Origin: Pseudomonas fortuita | GTDB taxonomy: Bacteria; Pseudomonadota; Gammaproteobacteria; Pseudomonadales; Pseudomonadaceae | Reading direction: 5' to 3' | Assembly: GCF_026898135.2 (NCBI RefSeq) | Contig: NZ_CP114035.2 | Location: forward strand, 1,281,501-1,345,500 | Length of the DNA: 64,000 nt | Part shown: positions 10,412 through 19,744 of the stretch, one piece after another | How positions within the stretch are numbered: the first letter of the stretch is position 1 | Layout of the letters: every line of letters starts with the position of its first letter | The notes under the pieces: generated by a model | The model's database searches: none | What the model was told of the DNA's origin: nothing | Seen by the model: the letters and a program-made list of their open reading frames with translations, nothing else | Position numbers and translations under genes: made by a program

Positions 10412-11311
10412 ATGACCTTGCAGTACCCAACCATCGCCGATTGCGTCGGCAATACGCCCCTGGTTCGCCTGCAGCGCATTGCTGGTGAAACCAGCAACAC
10501 CCTCCTGCTCAAGCTCGAAGGTAACAATCCTGCCGGCTCGGTGAAGGACCGCCCGGCGCTGTCGATGATCACCCGCGCCGAATTGCGTGGCCAGATCAAG
10601 CCCGGCGACACCCTGATCGAAGCCACGTCCGGCAATACCGGCATTGCCCTGGCAATGGCGGCGGCGATCAAGGGCTACAAGATGATTCTGATCATGCCCG
10701 ACAACTCCACCGCCGAGCGCAAGGCCGCCATGACCGCCTACGGCGCCGAGCTGATCCTGGTGACCAAGGAGGAGGGTATGGAAGGCGCCCGCGACCTGGC
10801 CGAGAAACTGCAAGCCGAAGGCCGCGGCCTGGTCCTTGACCAGTTCGCCAACGGCGACAATCCGATTGCCCACTACAACAGCACCGGCCCTGAGATCTGG
10901 CAGCAGACACAGGGCAGCATCACCCATTTTGTCAGTTCCATGGGCACTACCGGCACCATCATGGGTTGCTCGCAATACCTCAAGGAGCAGAACCCGGCGG
11001 TGCAGATCATCGGCCTGCAACCGATGGAAGGCTCGGCTATCCCGGGCATTCGCCGCTGGCCCGAGGAATACCTGCCGAAAATCTTCGACGCCACCCGTGT
11101 CGACCGTGTGGTCGACATGTCGCAGCAGGAAGCCGAAGACACCACCCGCCGCCTTGCCCGTGAAGAGGGCATTTTCTGCGGCGTGTCCTCTGGTGGTGCG
11201 GTTGCGGCCATGCTGCGCCTCTCCCGCGAGGTGGAAAATGCCGTGATGGTTGCCATCATCTGCGACCGCGGCGACCGTTACCTGTCCACCGGCCTGTTTG
11301 ATCCGAGCTAA
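10412..11311 (+). CDS. cysM: Cysteine synthase B (O-acetylserine sulfhydrylase B)
   Basis: This 299-residue PLP enzyme makes cysteine from O-acetylserine and sulfide or thiosulfate. The PLP lysine is Lys45 in PAGSVKDRPA, and the substrate loop TSGNTGI is at about residues 72-78. The C-terminal half keeps FCGVSSGGA, the phosphate-binding segment. The ATG at 10412 begins the conserved sequence. Its stop is immediately followed by the rlmD start, so the two are co-transcribed. Confidence 0.94.
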   Translation: MTLQYPTIADCVGNTPLVRLQRIAGETSNTLLLKLEGNNPAGSVKDRPALSMITRAELRGQIKPGDTLIEATSGNTGIALAMAAAIKGYKMILIMPDNSTAERKAAMTAYGAELILVTKEEGMEGARDLAEKLQAEGRGLVLDQFANGDNPIAHYNSTGPEIWQQTQGSITHFVSSMGTTGTIMGCSQYLKEQNPAVQIIGLQPMEGSAIPGIRRWPEEYLPKIFDATRVDRVVDMSQQEAEDTTRRLAREEGIFCGVSSGGAVAAMLRLSREVENAVMVAIICDRGDRYLSTGLFDPS

Positions 11312-12670
11312 ATGTCCAAGAAAAAAAGCAACAGCGGCCTGCGCTTCCAGCCGGCCGGCGGCAACCGCACCCCCCAGGTCCCCGTGGGCAAGAAGCAGCG
11401 CCTGGACATCGAGCGCCTGGCCGGTGACGGCCGTGGCATCGCCTTCCTTGACGGGCGCACCTGGTTCGTCAGTGGTGCCCTTGCCGGTGAGGCCGTGGAG
11501 GCGCGGGTGCTCAACGCCCGTGGCAAAGTGGTCGAGGCCCGCCTGGAGCGGCTGCTGCAGGCCAGCCCCGAGCGCCGTGAGGCGCCGTGCCGCCATTATG
11601 CGCGCTGTGGTGGCTGCAACCTGCAGCACCTGCCCCATGAAGCGCAGCTGGCACTCAAGCAGCGCACCCTTGCCGAGCAACTGCAGCGGGTGGCCGGCGT
11701 GCAACCCGAGGAATGGGCCGCGCCCCTGAGCGGGCCGGAATTCGGCTACCGGCGCCGGGCCCGTGTGGCCGTGCGCTGGGACGTCAAGGCGCGTCAGCTG
11801 GAGGTGGGCTTCCGTGCCGAAGCCAGCCAGGACATTATTGCCATCGACGATTGCGCGGTGCTGGTACAGCCCTTGCAATCGATTTTGCGTCACTTGCCGA
11901 CGGTGCTGCGCTCGTTGAGCAAACCGCAGGCGGTGGGCCATGTGGAACTGTTCAGCGGTACCGCCGAGGCGGTGTTGGTGCGCCACGTCGCGCCGCTGCC
12001 GGCAGACGACCTGGCAAAGCTGCAGGCGTTCTGCGAACAGGCCAATGCCCAGCTGTGGCTGCAGGGTGAAGATGAGCCGGCGCCGGTGGACCCTGCCGCA
12101 CAACTGGGCTTTGCCCTGGCGCCGTGGCAGCTGGAACTGGCCTGGCGCCCTGGTGACTTCGTGCAGGTGAATGCCCAGGTCAACACGGCGATGATCGAGC
12201 AGGCCCTGGCCTGGCTGGCACCGCAAGCCGACGAGCGGGTGCTTGACCTGTTCTGCGGCTTGGGCAACTTTGCCCTGCCGCTGGCCCGCAAGGCGCGCGA
12301 GGTAGTGGCGGTAGAAGGTGTTCAGGCCATGGTCGATCGGGCCGCGGCCAATGCCCGGAACAACAATGTGCATAACGCACGGTTTTTTCAGGCCGATTTA
12401 TCGCAGCCTTTGGCAGGCACCGGATGGGCCGCCGAAGGCTTTTCTGCGGTACTCTTGGATCCACCGCGCGACGGTGCGTTCGAGGTGGTGCAAGGCATCG
12501 CACGCCTCAAGGCCAAACGGCTGGTCTACGTATCGTGCAACCCGGCCACGCTGGCGCGAGACGCGCAGGTGCTGGTCGGCCAGGGGTACCGGTTAAAAAG
12601 GGCCGGGATTCTCGACATGTTTCCTCAAACGGCGCATGTCGAGGCCATGGCGTTATTCGAAGCGGGCTAG
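11312..12670 (+). CDS. rlmD: 23S rRNA (uracil-1939-C5) methyltransferase RlmD
   Basis: RlmD (older names RumA, YgcA) methylates U1939 of 23S rRNA with SAM. The 452-residue protein has a lysine-rich start, a TRAM RNA-binding domain (about 25-85), an iron-sulfur site with Cys93, Cys99, Cys102 and Cys179, and a methyltransferase domain. SAM loop [14 protein letters not shown] is near residue 310, and the catalytic cysteine is Cys409 in [12 protein letters not shown]. It begins directly after the cysM stop and leads into relA, the order found in other Pseudomonas. Confidence 0.94.
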   Translation: MSKKKSNSGLRFQPAGGNRTPQVPVGKKQRLDIERLAGDGRGIAFLDGRTWFVSGALAGEAVEARVLNARGKVVEARLERLLQASPERREAPCRHYARCGGCNLQHLPHEAQLALKQRTLAEQLQRVAGVQPEEWAAPLSGPEFGYRRRARVAVRWDVKARQLEVGFRAEASQDIIAIDDCAVLVQPLQSILRHLPTVLRSLSKPQAVGHVELFSGTAEAVLVRHVAPLPADDLAKLQAFCEQANAQLWLQGEDEPAPVDPAAQLGFALAPWQLELAWRPGDFVQVNAQVNTAMIEQALAWLAPQADERVLDLFCGLGNFALPLARKAREVVAVEGVQAMVDRAAANARNNNVHNARFFQADLSQPLAGTGWAAEGFSAVLLDPPRDGAFEVVQGIARLKAKRLVYVSCNPATLARDAQVLVGQGYRLKRAGILDMFPQTAHVEAMALFEAG

Positions 12671-12766
12671 CAGAGTGGCCCCTTGGTGCGGCTTCCATGG
12701 AATGGTTGCCGTACGGTGATCTCCAGCGCTCCCGCGTGGCGCGCTGTATGGAAAGGTAAAACAAAG

Positions 12767-15007
12767 ATGGTACAGGTGAGAGTGCACCAGCCGGTCAACA
12801 CCGACGGCAGTATCAATCTCGAAGGATGGTTGGACCATGTGGTAAGCGTCGATTCGGCACTGGATCGCGCAGCGCTCAAAGAAGCCTGCGAGTTTGCCCA
12901 TGAGATCGAGAAGAAGGGCAACCCGGCCAAGCATTCCTGGGCGGACGGTACGTCCAGTTTCCAGGCAGGCCTGGAAATTGCCGAAATTCTGGCAGACCTC
13001 AAGCTTGACCAGGACTCCCTGGTGGCAGCGGTCATCTACCGTTCGGTACGCGAAGGCAAAGTGACCCTGGCCGAGGTCAGCCAGCGGTTCGGGCCGGTGG
13101 TGTCCAAGCTGATCGACGGCGTGTTGCGCATGGCGGCCATCAGCGCCAGTCTCAGCCCGCGGCAGTCGTTGGTGCTGGGTTCGCAGGCGCAGGTCGAGAA
13201 CCTGCGCAAGATGCTCGTGGCCATGGTCGACGATGTGCGTGTGGCACTGATCAAGCTGGCCGAGCGTACCTGTGCAATCCGTGCGGTCAAGGCCGCCGAC
13301 GACGAGAAACGCCTGCGTGTCGCGCGTGAGGTGTTCGACATCTATGCGCCGCTGGCGCACCGCCTGGGTATCGGCCACATCAAGTGGGAGCTGGAAGACC
13401 TGTCTTTCCGCTACCTCGAACCCGACCAGTACAAGCAGATCGCCAAACTGCTGCACGAACGCCGGCTGGACCGCGAACGCTTCATCAGCGACGTGATGAA
13501 CCAGCTGCAGAACGAGCTGCTGGCCACGGGCGTCAATGCCGACATCAGCGGCCGGGCGAAGCATATCTATTCGATCTGGCGCAAGATGCAGCGCAAAGGC
13601 CTGGAATTCAGCCAGATCTACGACGTGCGTGCAGTGCGTGTGCTGGTGCCGGAAATTCGCGACTGCTACACCGCGCTGGGTATCGTGCACACGCTGTGGC
13701 GGCACATCCCCAAAGAGTTCGACGACTACATCGCCAACCCCAAGGAAAACGGCTACCGCTCGCTGCACACCGCAGTGATCGGCCCCGAGGGCAAGGTGCT
13801 GGAGGTGCAGATCCGCACCCACGGCATGCATGAAGAGGCCGAGCTGGGGGTTTGCGCCCACTGGCGCTACAAGGGCACCGACGTCAAGCCCAGCTCCAAC
13901 CATTACGAAGAGAAGATCTCCTGGCTGCGCCAGGTGCTGGAATGGCACGAAGAGCTGGGCGACATCGGTGGCCTGGTCGATCAGTTGCGGGTCGACATCG
14001 AGCCGGACCGGGTCTATGTGTTCACCCCTGACGGCCACGCCATCGACTTGCCCAAGGGCGCGACCCCGCTGGACTTCGCCTACCGTGTGCACACCGAGAT
14101 CGGCCACAACTGCCGGGGTGCCAAGATCAACGGCCGTATCGTGCCGCTGAACTACAGCCTGCAGACCGGTGAGCAGGTGGAGATCATCACCAGCAAGCAC
14201 GGCAACCCCAGCCGTGACTGGTTGAACTCCAACCTGGGCTACGTCACCACCTCGCGGGCGCGGGCAAAGATCGTGCACTGGTTCAAGCTGCAGGCGCGCG
14301 ACCAGAACGTAGCCGCCGGCAAAACCCTGCTCGAACGCGAGCTCAGCCGCCTGGGTTTGCCGCAGGTGGACTTCGAGCGCCTGGCAGAGAAGACCAACGT
14401 CAAGACTGCCGAGGACATGTTCGCCTCGCTTGGCGCGGGCGACCTGCGCCTGGCCCACCTGGTCAACGCCGCCCAGCAATTGCTGGAGCCCGAGCGTATC
14501 GAGCAGATCGAACTGGTCCCGCGCAAACCTACCGGGCCGCGCAGCGGCAAGCGTGGCGACATCCAGATTCAGGGGGTCGGCAACCTGCTGACGCAGATGG
14601 CCGGCTGCTGCCAGCCGCTGCCGGGCGACGCCATCGTCGGTTATATCACCCAGGGCCGTGGCGTGAGTATCCACCGCCAGGATTGCGCCTCGGTGCTGCA
14701 GCTGGCGGGCAAGGAGCCGGAGCGCATGATCCAGGTGAGCTGGGGGCCGATCCCGGTGCAGACCTATCCGGTCGACATCGTTATCCGTGCCTACGACCGC
14801 CCGGGGTTGCTGCGCGACGTGTCGCAGGTGCTGCTGAACGAGAAGATCAACGTGCTGGCGGTGAACACCCGATCGAACAAGGAAGACAACACTGCGTTGA
14901 TGTCGCTGACCATCGAGATTCCAGGCCTGGATGCGCTGGGGCGCCTGCTGGGGCGGATTTCGCAGTTGCCGAACATCATCGAGACGCGGCGTAATAGAAC
15001 CCCTTGA
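12767..15007 (+). CDS. relA: (p)ppGpp synthetase RelA
   Basis: The 746-residue cytoplasmic enzyme makes (p)ppGpp when uncharged tRNA is on the ribosome. The N-terminal hydrolase-like domain (about 20-200) lacks the His-Asp metal pair expected between VAAVIYRSV and EGKVT, so it is a synthetase-only RelA rather than SpoT. The synthetase domain (about 210-390) includes RAKHIYSIWRKM and NGYRSLHTAV. TGS (near 400-465), a cysteine-containing middle domain (AGCCQPLPGD) and a C-terminal ACT domain follow. The start at 12767 was chosen over an earlier in-frame codon because MVQVRVHQPV matches the family N-terminus. Confidence 0.95.
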   Translation: MVQVRVHQPVNTDGSINLEGWLDHVVSVDSALDRAALKEACEFAHEIEKKGNPAKHSWADGTSSFQAGLEIAEILADLKLDQDSLVAAVIYRSVREGKVTLAEVSQRFGPVVSKLIDGVLRMAAISASLSPRQSLVLGSQAQVENLRKMLVAMVDDVRVALIKLAERTCAIRAVKAADDEKRLRVAREVFDIYAPLAHRLGIGHIKWELEDLSFRYLEPDQYKQIAKLLHERRLDRERFISDVMNQLQNELLATGVNADISGRAKHIYSIWRKMQRKGLEFSQIYDVRAVRVLVPEIRDCYTALGIVHTLWRHIPKEFDDYIANPKENGYRSLHTAVIGPEGKVLEVQIRTHGMHEEAELGVCAHWRYKGTDVKPSSNHYEEKISWLRQVLEWHEELGDIGGLVDQLRVDIEPDRVYVFTPDGHAIDLPKGATPLDFAYRVHTEIGHNCRGAKINGRIVPLNYSLQTGEQVEIITSKHGNPSRDWLNSNLGYVTTSRARAKIVHWFKLQARDQNVAAGKTLLERELSRLGLPQVDFERLAEKTNVKTAEDMFASLGAGDLRLAHLVNAAQQLLEPERIEQIELVPRKPTGPRSGKRGDIQIQGVGNLLTQMAGCCQPLPGDAIVGYITQGRGVSIHRQDCASVLQLAGKEPERMIQVSWGPIPVQTYPVDIVIRAYDRPGLLRDVSQVLLNEKINVLAVNTRSNKEDNTALMSLTIEIPGLDALGRLLGRISQLPNIIETRRNRTP

Positions 15008-15015
15008 GATTGCGT

Positions 15016-15049
15016 GGCTTCTTCGCGGGCAAGCCCGCGAAGAAGCCAC
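15016..15049. repeat. REP-like perfect palindrome between relA and mazG
   Basis: A perfect 16-bp inverted repeat with a 2-base loop lies between relA and mazG. The arms contain CTTCTTCGCGGGC, the left part of the P. putida REP consensus, so this is a truncated REP. It lacks a T-run and is unlikely to be a strong intrinsic terminator. Confidence 0.8.
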
Positions 15050-15068
15050 TGCCGAAGGACTTGTCTAG

Positions 15069-15902
15069 ATGACCTACACCCTCGAAGACCTGCTGCACCT
15101 CATGGCCCGCCTGCGCGACCCGCAATATGGCTGCCCGTGGGATCTTCAGCAGAACTACGCGAGTATCGTTGCGCACACCATCGAAGAAGCCTACGAAGTC
15201 GCCGACACCATCGAGCGCGGCGATTTCGAGCACCTGCAGGGTGAGCTGGGCGACTTGCTGTTCCAGGTGGTCTACTACAGCCAACTGGCCCGGGAAGAGG
15301 GCCGTTTCGAGTTCGATGGCGTGGTCGACAGCATCACCCGCAAGCTGATCCGCCGCCACCCACATGTATTCCCTACCGGCGAGCTGTATGCGCCGCTGGA
15401 TACGCCCAGCCTGAACGAGGCCCAGGTCAAGTCACGCTGGGAAGAGATCAAGGCCCAGGAGCGGGCCGAGAAAAGCACACCCGAGCAACTGTCGTTGCTC
15501 GACGATGTACCGTCAGCCTTGCCGGCCCTGTCGCGGGCAGCCAAACTGCAAAAGCGTGCGGCCACGGTCGGTTTCGACTGGCCTGCTGCATTGCCGGTGC
15601 TGGACAAGGTGCGCGAAGAGCTGGATGAAGTGCTTCAGGCCATGGCCGACGGTGATGCCGATGCGCTTGAAGACGAGGTGGGCGACCTGCTGTTCGCCGC
15701 CGTCAACCTGGCCCGCCACCTCAAGCAAGACCCGGAAAACGCCCTGCGCCGCGCCAACCGCAAGTTCGAGCGACGTTTCCGTTTTATCGAACAGGCGTTG
15801 CGCGACAGTGGCCGCCCCATTGAAGATTGTGACCTTGACGAACTGGACGCCCTTTGGGGTGAAGCCAAGCGTCAGGAAAAGAACCTGCCCAGCTGCGGCT
15901 GA
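15069..15902 (+). CDS. mazG: Nucleoside triphosphate pyrophosphohydrolase MazG
   Basis: MazG hydrolyses NTPs and dNTPs to monophosphates and pyrophosphate, and in E. coli it lowers ppGpp during starvation. The 277-residue protein carries two tandem MazG domains: the first at about 10-115 (IEEAYEVADTIE, GELGDLLFQVVYYS) and the second at about 160-260 (EELDEVLQAM, EVGDLLFAAVNLARH). The paired ExxE and ExxD metal-binding residues are visible in both. It follows relA after a short palindrome, matching its link to the stringent response. Confidence 0.94.
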   Translation: MTYTLEDLLHLMARLRDPQYGCPWDLQQNYASIVAHTIEEAYEVADTIERGDFEHLQGELGDLLFQVVYYSQLAREEGRFEFDGVVDSITRKLIRRHPHVFPTGELYAPLDTPSLNEAQVKSRWEEIKAQERAEKSTPEQLSLLDDVPSALPALSRAAKLQKRAATVGFDWPAALPVLDKVREELDEVLQAMADGDADALEDEVGDLLFAAVNLARHLKQDPENALRRANRKFERRFRFIEQALRDSGRPIEDCDLDELDALWGEAKRQEKNLPSCG

Positions 15903-15928
15903 GCTGTTGCATAAGTGAGTGAACATTC

Positions 15929-16468
15929 ATGAGCCTTTCCCTTCGCGACCAATTGCTCAAAGCCGGTCTGGTCAACCAGAAACAGGTCTCGCAGACCAAC
16001 AAAGCTGAAAAGAAACAGAAGCGCATGGAGCACAAAGGCCAGGTCGAAGTCGACGACAGCCAACAGCGCATTGCCAAGGAAGCCATGGCCGAAAAGGTCA
16101 AGCGCGACCAGGAGCTGAATCGCCAGCAGCAGGAAAAGGCTGAGCAAAAGGCCCGTGCCGCGCAGGTCAAGCAATTGATCGAAGCCACGCGCCTGCCCAA
16201 GCTGAACACCGAGGACTACTACAACTTTGTCGACGACAAGAAGGTCAAGCGCATTGCTGTCAATGCCCTGATGCGGACCAAGTTGAGTAACGGCGCACTG
16301 GCGGTCGTGGCCCATGCCGGCGGCTACGAGGTCATTCCTCGTGAGGCGGCGGTCAAGATCCAGGAGCGCGACCCCAACCGCATTCTGCTGCTCAACACCC
16401 ATGTCGAGGAAGCGGACGAGGATGACCCGTACGCGGCCTACAAGATCCCGGACGATCTGATGTGGTAA
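15929..16468 (+). CDS. DUF2058 protein (YaiL-like, nucleoprotein/polynucleotide-associated)
   Basis: The 179-residue product is highly charged. Residues 15-95 form a lysine- and glutamate-rich predicted coiled coil (NKAEKKQKR, QQEKAEQKARAAQ). A compact C-terminal domain includes RTKLSNGALAVVAHAGGYEVIP. This matches DUF2058, described as a nucleoprotein or polynucleotide-associated enzyme without firm biochemistry. It is followed at once by a strong intrinsic terminator, so it ends the relA-mazG transcription unit. Confidence 0.85.
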   Translation: MSLSLRDQLLKAGLVNQKQVSQTNKAEKKQKRMEHKGQVEVDDSQQRIAKEAMAEKVKRDQELNRQQQEKAEQKARAAQVKQLIEATRLPKLNTEDYYNFVDDKKVKRIAVNALMRTKLSNGALAVVAHAGGYEVIPREAAVKIQERDPNRILLLNTHVEEADEDDPYAAYKIPDDLMW

Positions 16469-16474
16469 AAACCA

Positions 16475-16504
16475 AAAACCCCGCCTTGGCGGGGTTTTTT
16501 ATTT
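16475..16504 (+). terminator. Rho-independent terminator
   Basis: An 11-bp stem AAAACCCCGCC / GGCGGGGTTTT with a TT loop is followed by a run of T. It sits just after the DUF2058 stop and may also serve the opposite strand. Confidence 0.92.
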
Positions 16505-16512
16505 GAAGAGGG

Positions 16513-16695
16513 CTACTGCGTGGTGCGCTGGCTTTCCAGGTCTTCCAGCTCTGCGCGGTACTGGTGTGCTTCGTGTTCATTGTGGAACATGCCCACCAGT
16601 TGGCCTTGTTGGTGCACATCCCAGATCCGCACGCCAGCGGCCAGGCCTTCGTGGGACATTTTCGATTCGTCGCGTTCGGTTACTTGGACTGTCAT
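16513..16695 (-). CDS. Small hypothetical protein, 60 residues
   Basis: The ATG at 16695 has a good Shine-Dalgarno (GTGGAG) eight bases upstream. The product is acidic, with a central WDVHQQGQLVGMFHNEHEAHQYRA pattern split between a beta-rich core and a helical end. It has no signal or membrane helix. Similar short proteins are common in Pseudomonas, but I know no function. It is convergent with the DUF2058 gene and shares its terminator. Confidence 0.7.
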   Translation of the reverse strand: MTVQVTERDESKMSHEGLAAGVRIWDVHQQGQLVGMFHNEHEAHQYRAELEDLESQRTTQ

Positions 16696-16826
16696 CGGTA
16701 AACTCCACTTCTTCAGTTGGCTGCGACAGTGTGTCGCACACCCTCTTTATAGAGTTTGTTAGCAGGCTAAGTAAATAAAACGGGCATGAAACAAATTTCA
16801 TGAAGCGATGGCGGTGCAGGGCAGGC

Positions 16827-16856
16827 ACAAAAAGCCCCGCACTGAGCGGGGCTTCG
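16827..16856 (-). terminator. Rho-independent terminator of the DUF3108 gene
   Basis: On the minus strand a GAAGCCCCGC / GCGGGGCTTTTTG hairpin with a short loop is followed by T residues. It lies about 20 bases downstream of the DUF3108 stop codon. Confidence 0.85.
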
Positions 16857-16877
16857 GATGCTGCTGGCAGTGCGGGG

Positions 16878-17588
16878 TCAGTTGCCCTTCACCGGCTTGC
16901 CATCGACCATGCCATCCTGCAGCACGATCACATACTCCTTGCCATCAGTCTCGACCTGGCGCAGTTGCACCAGCAGGTAGTCCCAACTCTTGGCGAACCA
17001 CAGCTCGGTGATGCGTTTACTCTGGCTTGGGTCGCGCACGCGCTCGACCTTCACGGCATCGACCTGGCCGGTCTTGGTGGTGACCTTTTCGGTACCCAGT
17101 ACACGGAAGTCGTAGGTGTCGATCTCGTCACCGTCGACCACCTGGTAGGTCATGCTCTTCTTGCCGGCCGCCACGTCATGCTGCAGCGCCAGCTGGTAGG
17201 ACGACTTGTCCAGCACGCCGCGGATCAGTGGCAGGTTGATGGCATCGCCACGGTCGCTGCCGGTGACCTTCTTGCCGGTCCAGTCGAAGTTCAGGTCGAC
17301 CTTCTTGGCTTTGCCCAGGCCGCCGCGCTCGAAATGGTACTTCTGCGGCAGCAGGGTGTCGTTTTCCAGGCGCAGGGTGCTTTGCTCGGTCAGGCTGGCG
17401 ATCATCATGGAAGCCTTGAAGTTAAGGTCCCAGGTACCGTTGGCATTCTTGACCAGGCTGCGCTCGGCGGTGCCACTCATAGGCAGCTGCTTCCAGTCGG
17501 CGGTGTAGCTGGCCGAGAAAGGCTTGAGGTCAGCTGCCTGGAGGGGCAGGGCAAGCACGGCAAGAGCCAAGAGCAGGGCGCGACGCAT
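16878..17588 (-). CDS. DUF3108 periplasmic protein
   Basis: The 236-residue product has a clear signal peptide (RRALLLALAVLALPLQA) cleaved near residue 18, followed by a beta-strand-rich domain beginning LKPFSASYTADWKQLPM, the usual opening of DUF3108 proteins. They are periplasmic or envelope proteins without established function. It has a good AGGAGAA ribosome-binding site and begins eight bases after purN, so it is probably the third gene of a purM-purN-DUF3108 unit. Confidence 0.83.
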   Translation of the reverse strand: MRRALLLALAVLALPLQAADLKPFSASYTADWKQLPMSGTAERSLVKNANGTWDLNFKASMMIASLTEQSTLRLENDTLLPQKYHFERGGLGKAKKVDLNFDWTGKKVTGSDRGDAINLPLIRGVLDKSSYQLALQHDVAAGKKSMTYQVVDGDEIDTYDFRVLGTEKVTTKTGQVDAVKVERVRDPSQSKRITELWFAKSWDYLLVQLRQVETDGKEYVIVLQDGMVDGKPVKGN

Positions 17589-17596
17589 AAATTCTC

Positions 17597-18250
17597 CTAG
17601 GATCGAATCAAGTGGCCGCTGGCCGCCAGCGGCTGGCCATCCAGTAATGCACCCTGTTCGCCAAGGCGCAAGCGCCCTTCAGCGAACCAGCGCACTGCCA
17701 GCGGATAGATCAGGTGTTCCTGATGGTGTACCCGCTGGGCCAGGCTTTCGACGGTGTCGTCAGACGCAACCGGTACCACAGCCTGTACGACCAGTGGGCC
17801 GCCATCGAGTTCCTCCGTCACGAAGTGTACGCTGCAGCCATGTTCGGCGTCGCCTGCCTCAAGCGCCCGGCGATGGGTATGCAGGCCCTTGTATTTGGGC
17901 AGCAACGACGGGTGAATGTTGAGCAGGCGGCCTTGATAGTGGCGCACAAAGCCGCCACTGAGGATGCGCATGAAACCGGCCAGCACCACCAGGTCGGGAG
18001 CGAAGCCGTCGATGCGCGCCATCAGCGCGGCATCGAAGGCCTCACGGCCGTCGAACTGGGTGTGGTCGAGCACGACGGTGTCGATGCCGGCCGCCGCTGC
18101 GCGTTGCAGGCCGTAGGCATCGGCGCGGTTGGAAACCACCGCACGGATGCGCACCGGGCTGTTTTGGCCTTGGCAGCTGTCAATCAGGGCTTGCAGGTTG
18201 CTGCCGGAGCCCGACAGCAACACCACTACATTGCAGGTCTTGCTTGGCAT
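17597..18250 (-). CDS. purN: Phosphoribosylglycinamide formyltransferase
   Basis: PurN transfers a formyl group from 10-formyl-tetrahydrofolate to GAR in purine synthesis. The 217-residue protein shows the GAR-binding loop LLSGSGSNLQAL near residue 11 and the catalytic Asn-His-Asp set in LLNIHPSLLPKYKG and EELDGGPLVVQ. The ATG at 18250 shares one base with the purM stop (TGATG), a classic translational coupling. Longer upstream frames only read through purM in a different frame. Confidence 0.95.
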   Translation of the reverse strand: MPSKTCNVVVLLSGSGSNLQALIDSCQGQNSPVRIRAVVSNRADAYGLQRAAAAGIDTVVLDHTQFDGREAFDAALMARIDGFAPDLVVLAGFMRILSGGFVRHYQGRLLNIHPSLLPKYKGLHTHRRALEAGDAEHGCSVHFVTEELDGGPLVVQAVVPVASDDTVESLAQRVHHQEHLIYPLAVRWFAEGRLRLGEQGALLDGQPLAASGHLIRS

Positions 18251-19308
18251 CAGTGTGCCTTGAGGTTTTGCAGCTCGACCTGGGCGGCGCCTTCGGCGGC
18301 TTCGGCGATGTGGCCGATCACCCATGGCTGCTCACCGGCGGCGCGCAGTTCGTTCAGGGCAGCTTCGACCTGATCCTGGGCTACGCAAATGACCATGCCC
18401 ACGCCGCAGTTCAGCACACGGTGCATCTCATGCTCGTCGACGTTGCCTTTTTCCTGCAGGAAGTCGAACACCACCGGGCGCTGCCAGCTGGCTACGTCAA
18501 CCACGGCCTGTGCGTTTTTCGGCAGTACGCGCGGGATGTTGTCCAGCAGGCCGCCACCGGTGATGTGGGCCATGGCCTTCACGGCACCGGTGTTCTTGAT
18601 CAGCTGCAGCAGCGGCTTGACGTAGATGCGGGTAGGCGCCATCAGCAGGTCGGTCAGCGGTTTGCCGTCCAGCTGGGTGTTCTCGATGTCGGTGGCGGAC
18701 ACTTCGAGGATCTTGCGGATCAGCGAATAGCCGTTGGAGTGCGGGCCCGAAGACGGCAGGGCGATCAGCGCGTCGCCAGTGGCAACCTTGGAGCCGTCGA
18801 TGATCTCAGCCTTTTCCACCACGCCGACGCAGAAGCCGGCCAGGTCGTAGTCTTCGCCTTCGTACATACCAGGCATTTCGGCGGTTTCACCACCCACCAG
18901 CGAGCAACCAGCCAGTTCGCAACCGGCGCCAATGCCGGTAACCACGGTGGCGGCCACGTCAACATTCAGTTTGCCGGTGGCGTAGTAGTCGAGGAAGAAC
19001 AGCGGCTCGGCACCGCACACCACCAGGTCGTTGACGCACATGGCGACCAGGTCCTGGCCGATGCTGTCGTGCTTGTTCAGGTTCAGCGCCAGGCGCAGCT
19101 TGGTGCCGACGCCGTCGGTGCCGGAGACCAGTACTGGCTGCTTATAGCCGGCCGGGATCTCGCAGAGGGCGCCGAAGCCGCCCAGGCCACCCATGACTTC
19201 AGGGCGTGCGGTGCGTTTTGCCACGCCCTTGATGCGTTCGACCAGTGCTTCGCCGGCGTCGATGTCTACACCGGCGTCCTTGTAGCTCAGGGAGGGTTGC
19301 TTGCTCAT
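18250..19308 (-). CDS. purM: Phosphoribosylformylglycinamidine cyclo-ligase
   Basis: PurM closes the imidazole ring of AIR in an ATP-dependent step. The 352-residue protein contains the typical N-terminal [14 protein letters not shown], the glycine-rich GFGALCEIP, the loop [10 protein letters not shown] and the [11 protein letters not shown] motif. It is the first gene of the minus-strand purM-purN unit. Upstream to 19400 the DNA is non-coding and should hold the promoter; an AGGAGGGAGG ribosome-binding site is visible. Confidence 0.96.
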   Translation of the reverse strand: MSKQPSLSYKDAGVDIDAGEALVERIKGVAKRTARPEVMGGLGGFGALCEIPAGYKQPVLVSGTDGVGTKLRLALNLNKHDSIGQDLVAMCVNDLVVCGAEPLFFLDYYATGKLNVDVAATVVTGIGAGCELAGCSLVGGETAEMPGMYEGEDYDLAGFCVGVVEKAEIIDGSKVATGDALIALPSSGPHSNGYSLIRKILEVSATDIENTQLDGKPLTDLLMAPTRIYVKPLLQLIKNTGAVKAMAHITGGGLLDNIPRVLPKNAQAVVDVASWQRPVVFDFLQEKGNVDEHEMHRVLNCGVGMVICVAQDQVEAALNELRAAGEQPWVIGHIAEAAEGAAQVELQNLKAH

Positions 19309-19744
19309 TGATCCAGGCCTTTAGGAGGGAGGGATTCTTAAAAACGACCATGACGGCCAAGACCGGCGGGTAAGCGGCGGCTGCCTGAAACGTCAGTGGT
19401 CTGTGAAGGCGCGCGATTTTATCAGGGTTGCCGGGCAGCGGCCATCCTCAGGCCGACGGGCAGGGCATGAAAATGGCTATCTTGCCGGACAAACAGGGCG
19501 GTTGAGCGCTCAGGCACAAGCGACATTGGCCCGAAACAGATCCAGGCGCGAACTTCGCTTGCGATGCGCCGAGCGGGCGGCGCTCGCTCGCCCAGGCACT
19601 GAACCTGTTGTGGCGAACACCTGTCCGACCCGGCGCACGCTCCCGACAACACCCCGCAACCAATCTTTCACCCTCTCACGACTGGTTACCTTGCGCCCCC
19701 GTGTATAAGGTATAGACATTGCGGTAACTGGACAGGAATCCTCC
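19309..19744. other. Divergent intergenic region between purM and the DUF2066 gene
   Basis: This 436-base stretch separates two divergent genes and must hold both promoters. The purM side has a strong purine-rich ribosome-binding site at about 19320-19330. The DUF2066 side has TATAAGG-like AT-rich sequence near 19700-19715 that could be a -10 region. No ORF here has convincing codon use, and I see no REP or RNA motif. Confidence 0.5.

Noticed and set aside
10325..12373. 682-residue antisense frame over cysM and rlmD
   Set aside because: It mirrors two conserved genes, contains no known motif, and is rich in Gln/His/Arg as expected for an antisense frame.
12653..15049. 798-residue antisense frame over relA
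   Set aside because: It is exactly antisense to a well-conserved gene, has no recognisable domain, and such long mirror frames are common in GC-rich Pseudomonas DNA.
15016..15049. Palindrome after relA as an intrinsic terminator
   Set aside because: There is no T-run and the sequence is a truncated REP; mazG follows closely and is likely co-transcribed.
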